The position numbers and the translations under genes were made by a program. Positions 6,365 to 10,674 of a stretch of 10,674 nt of DNA are shown here, piece after piece. Origin of the DNA: DASZJY01 sp036260255. Lineage in GTDB: Bacteria; Actinomycetota; Acidimicrobiia; Acidimicrobiales; AC-14. Below the pieces are notes generated by a model, which saw nothing but the letters and a program-made list of their open reading frames with translations, did not search any database and had not been told where the DNA came from. Location of the stretch: assembly GCA_036260255.1 (NCBI GenBank), contig DATAAF010000122.1, positions 1 through 10,674 on the forward strand, given 5' to 3'. Positions within the stretch are counted from its first letter, which is position 1; the number at the start of each line of letters is the position of its first letter.

Positions 6365-7575
6365 TGCCCAGCGAGCTGGTCGAGGTCGAAGGCCACATCA
6401 TCGACTCGCTGATCCTGGCCAAGGTGCTCGACGTGATCGTCGACGCCGGCGCCGACTACCGGATGGTCGAGGTGGAGATCGGGCGGACGAGCGTCGACGC
6501 CAGCCGGGCCCGGCTGGAGGTGGTCGCCGGCGACGACGAGGCGCTGTCGCGGCTCGTGGACACCCTGCTCCTCCACGGCGCCAACCGGGTGGAGCAGGCC
6601 GACGCGACGGTCGCCACTGCGACCACCGACGGCGTCCTTCCCGAGGGCTTCTACGCCACCACCAACCTCCCGACCCGGGTGCGCCTGTCGGGCCGGTGGG
6701 TCGACGTGGAGAACCCGGAGATGGACTGCGGGCTGGTCGTCCTTCCCGACGGGCGTCTGCGCACCGTCCCCATGCACCGCGTGCGCGCCGGTGACCAGGT
6801 GGTGCTCGGCACCGACGGCGTGCGGGCCCAGCCCCTCGACCGCCCGCGGGGCGCCAGCCCCTTCGAGTTCATGACGTCGGACGTGTCGTCGGAGAAGCCC
6901 AAGGACGTCCTCGTCGGCCGGGTCGCCGACCGGCTCCGGCAAGCCCGGGCCAGCGGCGGCAGGATCCTGGCCGTCTGCGGGCCGGCGGTCGTCCACACCG
7001 GTGCCGCCCCGTCGCTCGCCCGCCTGGTGCGTGATGGATGGGTCGACGTCCTCTTCGCCGGCAACGGGTTCGCCGCCCACGACATCGAGTCGGCGGTCAG
7101 GGGAACGTCGCTCGGCGTCCCCCTCAGCGGCGAGACGCCCGCCGAGGGCGCCCACAGCAACCACCTGCGCGTCATCAACGAGGTCCGGAGGCGCGGCTCG
7201 ATCGCCGCCGCCGTCGCCGACGGATGGCTCACCGGCGGCGTGATGTACGAGTGCGTGCTGCGCGACGTGCCGTTCGTGCTGGGCGGGTCGGTGCGTGACG
7301 ACGGCCCCCTACCCGACGTGGTCACCGACGTGGTCGAGGCGGCCGACGCCATGAGGGACCACATCACGGGCGTGTCGGTGGCGCTGATGCTGGCGTCGAC
7401 GCTGCACGCCATCGCCACAGGGAACATCCTGCCGGCCGGGGTGGAGACGTACTGCGTCGACATCAACCAGGCGGTCGTCACCAAGCTGGCCGACCGGGGA
7501 AGCCACCAGGCCCTGGGCGTGGTCACCGACGTCGGGCTGTTCCTCGACACCCTGGCCTCGCACCTGACCGGGTGA
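6364..7575 (+). CDS. LOR/SDH-domain (TIGR00300-type) protein, probable ornithine cyclodeaminase
   Basis: A 403-residue protein matching the TIGR00300 family: an N-terminal LOR/SDH conserved region (about 1-100, EGHIIDSLILAKVLD and VEVEIG) and a nucleotide-binding C-terminal part (about 195-403). Landmarks are GGRILAVCGPAVVHTGA (198-214), VLFAGNGFAAHDIE (229-242), DGWLTGGVMYEC (286-297), VLGGSVRDDGPLPD (305-318) and YCVDINQAVVTKL (363-375). Archaeal members and the C-terminal half of cyanobacterial AgrE convert ornithine to proline and ammonia, using NAD as cofactor. This protein is unrelated in fold arrangement to classical mu-crystallin-type ornithine cyclodeaminase. Its start overlaps the transporter stop (TGATG) and its stop overlaps the ArgZ-like start (GTGA), so stoichiometric co-expression is likely. 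Family confident; the reaction is inferred from homologues and from the ArgZ-like neighbour. Confidence 0.82.
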   Translation: MPSELVEVEGHIIDSLILAKVLDVIVDAGADYRMVEVEIGRTSVDASRARLEVVAGDDEALSRLVDTLLLHGANRVEQADATVATATTDGVLPEGFYATTNLPTRVRLSGRWVDVENPEMDCGLVVLPDGRLRTVPMHRVRAGDQVVLGTDGVRAQPLDRPRGASPFEFMTSDVSSEKPKDVLVGRVADRLRQARASGGRILAVCGPAVVHTGAAPSLARLVRDGWVDVLFAGNGFAAHDIESAVRGTSLGVPLSGETPAEGAHSNHLRVINEVRRRGSIAAAVADGWLTGGVMYECVLRDVPFVLGGSVRDDGPLPDVVTDVVEAADAMRDHITGVSVALMLASTLHAIATGNILPAGVETYCVDINQAVVTKLADRGSHQALGVVTDVGLFLDTLASHLTG

Positions 7576-8480
7576 GCCTTCCGTGGGGCCGGCGGTACCT
7601 CATGTGCCCGCCGGAGCACTTCGGCGTCCTCTACGAGATCAACCCCTGGATGCACCGGGAGGTGGCCGTCGACCTGGAGAAGGCCCGGTCCGAGTGGGAC
7701 GGCCTCGTCGCCACCCTGCGCGCCGCCGGAGCGGAGGTCGAGGTCCTCGAGCCCCAGCCCGGGCTGCCCGACCTGGTGTTCACCGCCAACGCCGGCACCG
7801 TCAACGGGGACGTCTTCGTCCCCAGCCGCTTCCGCCATCCCGAGCGCCACCGCGAGGTCCCCCACTACGTGCGCTGGTTCGCCGACCACGGCTACCGCGT
7901 GGCCGAGCTGCCCGAGCGCCTGCACCACGAGGGGGCCGGCGACGCCCTCCCGTTCGGCCAGGGCTTCCTCTCCGGCTACCGGTTCCGCTCGGACGCCGCC
8001 GCCCACCTGGCCCTGTCGCGGCTGGTGGGCGCCGAGGTACGACCGGTCGAGCTCGTCGACCCCCGCCTCTACCACCTCGACCTCACGTTCTGCCCCCTCG
8101 ACGAGGGCCGGGCGATGATCGCCCCGGCGGCCTGGGACGACTACGGCCGCCGGGTCGTGGAGGCGCTGGTCGCGGACACGCTCGTACTGGAGGCCGACGA
8201 GATGATGGCGTTCTGCGCCAACTCGGTCGTCGTCGGGACGAACGTGGTCATGCCCGCCTGCCCGCCGGGCGTCGGCCGCCGACTGGAGGCGTGGGGCTTC
8301 TCGGTGGAGGTCGCCCCGGTGAGCCAGTTCCTCAAGGCCGGCGGGGCCTGCCGCTGCCTCACCTTGGCGCTCGACGTGGCGGTGACGCCGGCCCGAGGAG
8401 GAAGCGGTCCAGCGCCCCCGACGGGTCGTGGAGCAGAGGGCGGAGCCACACCATGGACGGCGGGCGGGGAGGCTCGCTGA
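7572..8480 (+). CDS. ArgZ/DDAH-like amidinotransferase-fold hydrolase, probable arginine dihydrolase
   Basis: A 302-residue guanidino-group-modifying enzyme. The start YLMCPPEHFGVLYEINPWM (9-27) and DLVFTANAG (67-75) match the arginine-binding N-terminal half of cyanobacterial AgrE/ArgZ. EGAGDA (120-125) and YHLDLTFCPL (167-176, with His168 as the likely catalytic histidine) follow, then AFCANSVVVG (213-222). The nucleophile region GGACRCLTL (257-265) makes Cys262 the probable catalytic cysteine. ArgZ releases ornithine, CO2 and two ammonia from arginine; dimethylargininase and arginine deiminase share the fold, so substrate and product need testing. The GTG start at 7572 overlaps the stop of the LOR/SDH gene. 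The last 30 residues or so (after 272) are Gly/Pro/Ala-rich and lie antisense to the end of a minus-strand gene, so the conserved domain ends well before the stop. Confidence 0.83.
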   Translation: MSLPWGRRYLMCPPEHFGVLYEINPWMHREVAVDLEKARSEWDGLVATLRAAGAEVEVLEPQPGLPDLVFTANAGTVNGDVFVPSRFRHPERHREVPHYVRWFADHGYRVAELPERLHHEGAGDALPFGQGFLSGYRFRSDAAAHLALSRLVGAEVRPVELVDPRLYHLDLTFCPLDEGRAMIAPAAWDDYGRRVVEALVADTLVLEADEMMAFCANSVVVGTNVVMPACPPGVGRRLEAWGFSVEVAPVSQFLKAGGACRCLTLALDVAVTPARGGSGPAPPTGRGAEGGATPWTAGGEAR

Positions 8481-8973
8481 ACCCGAACCGCACCGGAGGG
8501 TCGAGCGGGCGCAGCTCGCCCAAGTCCCGGCCCGCGAGTGACGCCCGGGCCTCGACGACCGGTCGGTAGACGTCGGCTCGGTACCACTCGCGCACCCCGC
8601 TGGGGCTGACGCCGTAGGTCCGGACGCCGAGCAGGCGGCGGGCCACCGGCGCCTCCACCCACCGGGTGACCCACGCCGGGCGCCGGAACGGGATCCGCCA
8701 GCCCGGCCCCACCCGCAGGTGGAGCTGGAGGCCGAGCCCCGGCGCCGACAGGTCGAGGCGGTGGTCGTCGACGTCGCAGAGGAGGGGGCTGACGTCCGTG
8801 CGGTCGAACCCGTACACCGCCGAGACGAAACCCGCCACCTCTTCGGTGGACCCCACCAGCCGCCGCTCGCCAGCGGGCGTCGCCCACATCAGGTCGGTGA
8901 TCGGACCGAGGGGAGAGTCCGTCCAGTGGCCGACGACGAAACGGTCGCCGCTGGCGAACCCGGCGCTGGCGAT
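8359..8973 (-). CDS. Unrecognised soluble protein, start codon unclear
   Basis: I do not recognise this protein. From the ATC at 8973 it would have about 204 residues, no signal peptide and no membrane helix. Visible stretches are DRFVVGHWTDSPLGPITDLMW (11-31 when counted from ATC), SAVYGFDRTDVSPLL, RVGPGWRIPFRRPAWVT, LLGVRTYGVSPSGVREWYRADVYRP and PPSMVWLRPLL. Codon third positions stay G/C-rich through the whole stretch, including the part before the first ATG at 8889, so coding starts upstream of that. Yet no ATG, GTG or TTG lies in frame between 8889 and the GTG at 9150, which is deep inside the next gene. The coordinates given assume a start at ATC 8973, 8 bases beyond the neighbour's stop; this is a guess. 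Its end overlaps the ArgZ-like gene by 122 bp tail to tail. Confidence 0.6.
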   Translation of the reverse strand: MASAGFASGDRFVVGHWTDSPLGPITDLMWATPAGERRLVGSTEEVAGFVSAVYGFDRTDVSPLLCDVDDHRLDLSAPGLGLQLHLRVGPGWRIPFRRPAWVTRWVEAPVARRLLGVRTYGVSPSGVREWYRADVYRPVVEARASLAGRDLGELRPLDPPVRFGFSEPPRPPSMVWLRPLLHDPSGALDRFLLGPASPPRRAPR

Positions 8974-8981
8974 GACCCCGC

Positions 8982-9206
8982 TTAGGGCGTGCCGACCCGG
9001 TCGTCGACCCGTCGCCGGCTCCTCGAGGCCACCGACCAGATGGCGGCGGCGAAGGCGAGCGACACCACGGCCAGCACGCTGTGCACGACCTTGAACCCGG
9101 TCGAGCGGTCGGTGTCGCCGAAGAGCAGATTGCGCAGGAAGATGCCCCACACGAACACCGTCCAAAGGGCGGCGGCCCGCAGCAGGAGGTTGTCGCGTCG
9201 GCTCAC
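8982..9206 (-). CDS. Small two-helix membrane protein, SCO4848-like
   Basis: A 74-residue protein with two predicted membrane helices (about 10-28 and 40-60) and a basic, Arg-rich C-terminal tail. The pattern LWTVFVWGIFLRNLLF, a short polar loop, then VVHSVLAVVSLAFAAAIW resembles the actinobacterial SCO4848 family, whose members have the same size and F[LI][RK]N plus VH..L.VVS motifs. The family's function is unknown to me. The GTG start lies seven bases after a TAGGTT hexamer, so it is probably leaderless. The unrecognised gene at 8359 follows directly and may depend on this gene's translation, since it has no canonical start of its own. Confidence 0.78.
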   Translation of the reverse strand: MSRRDNLLLRAAALWTVFVWGIFLRNLLFGDTDRSTGFKVVHSVLAVVSLAFAAAIWSVASRSRRRVDDRVGTP

Positions 9207-9213
9207 CGGCGCG

Positions 9214-9219
9214 AACCTA
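9214..9219 (-). promoter_or_regulatory. Candidate -10 element TAGGTT, apparently leaderless promoter of the SCO4848-like gene
   Basis: On the minus strand TAGGTT is followed by seven bases (CGCGCCG) and the GTG at 9206. No ribosome binding site fits in between. It lies in the 95 bp divergent region shared with the PhoD-like gene. Confidence 0.48.
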
Positions 9220-9251
9220 CCGGGGCGCGGGAACGATGCGGTAGTCGGGTG

Positions 9252-9257
9252 TACCGT
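9252..9257 (+). promoter_or_regulatory. Weak candidate -10 element TACCGT for the PhoD-like gene
   Basis: TACCGT in the divergent region fits TAnnnT and would start a transcript near 9264 with a leader of about 38 nt that carries the AGGAAGG site. No -35 is visible; this is the weakest promoter call here. Confidence 0.25.
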
Positions 9258-9282
9258 TCGTCGCCTCCCGCGACGGGACGAC

Positions 9283-9289
9283 AGGAAGG
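9283..9289 (+). promoter_or_regulatory. Shine-Dalgarno site AGGAAGG of the PhoD-like gene
   Basis: AGGAAGG lies 12 bases before the ATG at 9302. An in-frame TAG at 9242-9244 and the lack of any start codon between it and 9302 confine the start to this ATG or the one at 9314. Confidence 0.6.
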
Positions 9290-9301
9290 CGGTCCGTCGA
9301 C

Positions 9302-10674
9302 ATGACCGACGTGATGTCCGGCACGGGGCACGTCTTCGCCCATGGCGTCGCCAGCGGCGACCCCCTTCCCGACGGGATGGTGCTCTGGACGCGGGTCACC
9401 GGTGCCCGCCGCGACGGGGCCGAGGTGGGGTGGGCGGTCGCCACCGACCCGTCGCTGGACGATGTGGTGGCATGGGGGACCGGGTTCGCCGACCCCCAGG
9501 CCGACTACACCGTCCACGTCGACGTCTCCGGGCTGCGGCCGGGCACGCCCTACTACTACGGCTTCTCCGCCCTCGGCCACTCGTCGCCCGTCGGCTCCAC
9601 CCGCACTCTCCCGGGCGACGGCACCGCCGCCATCCGCCTGGCCACCGTCAGCTGCGCCAAGTACAACGCCGGGTTCTTCAACGCCTACGGGCGCATCGCC
9701 GACCGCACCGAGCTCGACTTCGTCGTCCACCTCGGCGACTACATCTACGAGGCGGCCCAGAAGCCGCCGCCCAGCCAGACGCCGGCGGCCGACATCGGCC
9801 GCGAGGTCGACCCGCTGCACGAGTGCATCACCCTCGACGACTACCGGCGCCGCTACGCCCACTACCACCTGGACCCCGACGTGCAGCGCCTTCACGCCGC
9901 CCACCCGGTGATCGCCTCCCTCGACGACCACGAGCTGGCCGACGGGGCGTGGCGGGAGGGCTCGGTCGAGCACATCGCCGGCGGGGAGGACCCGTGGGCG
10001 GACCGCCGGGCCCGCGCCTTCCGGGCCCGCTGGGAGTGGCTGCCGGCCCGCCCGCCCGATCCGGCCGACCCCGAGCGGGTGTTCCGGTCGGTGCACGTCG
10101 GGCGGCTGGCCGACCTGTTCCTCGTCGACACCCGCAGCCGGCGGGACGAGCCGGTGCCGCCACCGGCCATGTACGACCCCGGGCGGACGGCCCTCGGACC
10201 GGAGCAGCGGGAGTGGCTCCTCCGGGAGCTGACCGCCTCGACGGCGAGATGGCGGCTCCTGTGCACGCCGTCGGTGTTCGGCCACACATGGAGCGAGGCG
10301 CTGCCGGCGACAGCCCGCCGGGCGCTGGCCGTGGTCAAGCTGATCAACGCCGACGGTGACGGGCCCGACTCCGACCAGTGGGACGGCTACCCGGCCGAGC
10401 GTGACCTCATCCTACGCCACCTGGCCGAGAACGGGATCGGCGACGTCGTGATCCTGAGTGGCGACGTGCACATCTCCTTGGCGTTGGAGGTGCGCCGCGA
10501 TCCGTTCGACCCGTCGTCGCCATCGCTGGCGGCCGAGTTCACCACCGCCAGCCTCACGTCGCAGAACGTCGACGACAAGATGCACTGGCCGCCCCGCACC
10601 GAGTCGCTGGCGATCGAGGAGGCCATGGTGAAGGCGCTCCCCCACGTCGCCTGGTGCGAGCTCGACAGCAACGG
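9302..10674 (+). CDS. PhoD-like phosphatase (alkaline phosphatase D family), 3' end outside window
   Basis: At least 457 residues of a PhoD-family metallophosphoesterase, which hydrolyses phosphate mono- or diesters. An N-terminal fibronectin-like domain opens with HVFAHGVASGDPLPDGMVLWTRV (10-32). The catalytic domain has the metal-site cysteine ATVSCAKYNAGFFNAYG (114-130, Cys118), LGDYIYE (144-150), LDDHELADGAWREG (207-220), VDTRSRR (275-281), SGDVHIS (386-392) and EFTTASLTSQN (412-422). Two things are odd. Typical PhoD enzymes are Tat-exported, but here the conserved domain begins at about residue 10 and no upstream start is possible, so the protein looks cytoplasmic. Also the usual DDHE-[VL]-A-N-[DN] has Asp214 for the Asn that, in characterised members, I recall as a metal ligand. 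The final part of the domain runs off the window. Confidence 0.9.
   Translation, partial: MTDVMSGTGHVFAHGVASGDPLPDGMVLWTRVTGARRDGAEVGWAVATDPSLDDVVAWGTGFADPQADYTVHVDVSGLRPGTPYYYGFSALGHSSPVGSTRTLPGDGTAAIRLATVSCAKYNAGFFNAYGRIADRTELDFVVHLGDYIYEAAQKPPPSQTPAADIGREVDPLHECITLDDYRRRYAHYHLDPDVQRLHAAHPVIASLDDHELADGAWREGSVEHIAGGEDPWADRRARAFRARWEWLPARPPDPADPERVFRSVHVGRLADLFLVDTRSRRDEPVPPPAMYDPGRTALGPEQREWLLRELTASTARWRLLCTPSVFGHTWSEALPATARRALAVVKLINADGDGPDSDQWDGYPAERDLILRHLAENGIGDVVILSGDVHISLALEVRRDPFDPSSPSLAAEFTTASLTSQNVDDKMHWPPRTESLAIEEAMVKALPHVAWCELDSN

Noticed and set aside
6127..8075. Minus-strand open frames of 345 and 474 codons beneath the LOR/SDH and ArgZ-like genes
   Set aside because: Low-complexity antisense translations without domains; the plus-strand proteins have clear family motifs throughout.
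8989..10359. 456-codon plus-strand frame and 360-codon minus-strand frame overlapping the PhoD-like gene
   Set aside because: Both are Arg/Pro/Gly-rich shadows; the PhoD frame carries all expected motifs.
1..10674. CRISPR array, tRNA, rRNA, riboswitch, insertion sequence or prophage signs
   Set aside because: No regularly spaced repeats, tRNA-like folds, long leaders, transposase, integrase or compositional break were seen. Almost all bases are inside ordinary genes.

Overview
The window is very GC-rich, densely coded bacterial chromosome. The longest stretch without a gene is the 98 bp at 1833-1930. Four things point to a high-GC actinobacterium: an ImuA'-ImuB mutasome pair of the mycobacterial type, a mycobacterial-type LexA box, a small SCO4848-like membrane protein, and several apparently leaderless promoters (TAnnnT ending 6-9 nt before the start codon). 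A deep-branching class such as Acidimicrobiia would fit, but the taxon is inference. I see no rRNA, tRNA, CRISPR array, insertion sequence or integrase.

Layout. (1) 2-2350 is a copper/redox block: a multicopper oxidase (5' end outside the window) runs tail-to-tail, with an 8 bp overlap, into a cupredoxin lipoprotein on the minus strand; a paralogous cupredoxin lipoprotein is divergent from that one. (2) 2364-4634 is a minus-strand SOS mutagenesis operon, imuA'-imuB, joined by a GTGA stop/start overlap and headed by a perfect 16 bp LexA palindrome abutting its -10 hexamer. A 16 bp palindrome sits exactly between the convergent stops of the second cupredoxin and imuB. (3) 4684-5019 is a small minus-strand protein resembling the Nfu/NifU N-terminal domain. 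(4) 5105-8480 is a plus-strand, translationally coupled three-gene unit: an AI-2E family membrane protein, a LOR/SDH (TIGR00300-type) protein related to the ornithine cyclodeaminase half of cyanobacterial AgrE, and an amidinotransferase-fold hydrolase related to its arginine dihydrolase (ArgZ) half. (5) 8359-9206 holds, on the minus strand, an unrecognised conserved-looking protein without a canonical start codon and a two-helix SCO4848-like protein. (6) From 9302 to the end runs a PhoD-like phosphatase, truncated by the window edge.

The most interesting unit is (4). In cyanobacteria such as Anabaena the two enzymatic halves form one polypeptide, AgrE, that takes arginine through ornithine to proline with ammonia release. 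Here they appear as separate genes in the reverse order, overlapping by four bases and preceded by an overlapping membrane transporter gene. This suggests a split arginine-to-proline route tied to membrane transport, in a lineage where AgrE is not the textbook enzyme.

All functional calls rest on motif recognition by eye. No database search was possible.
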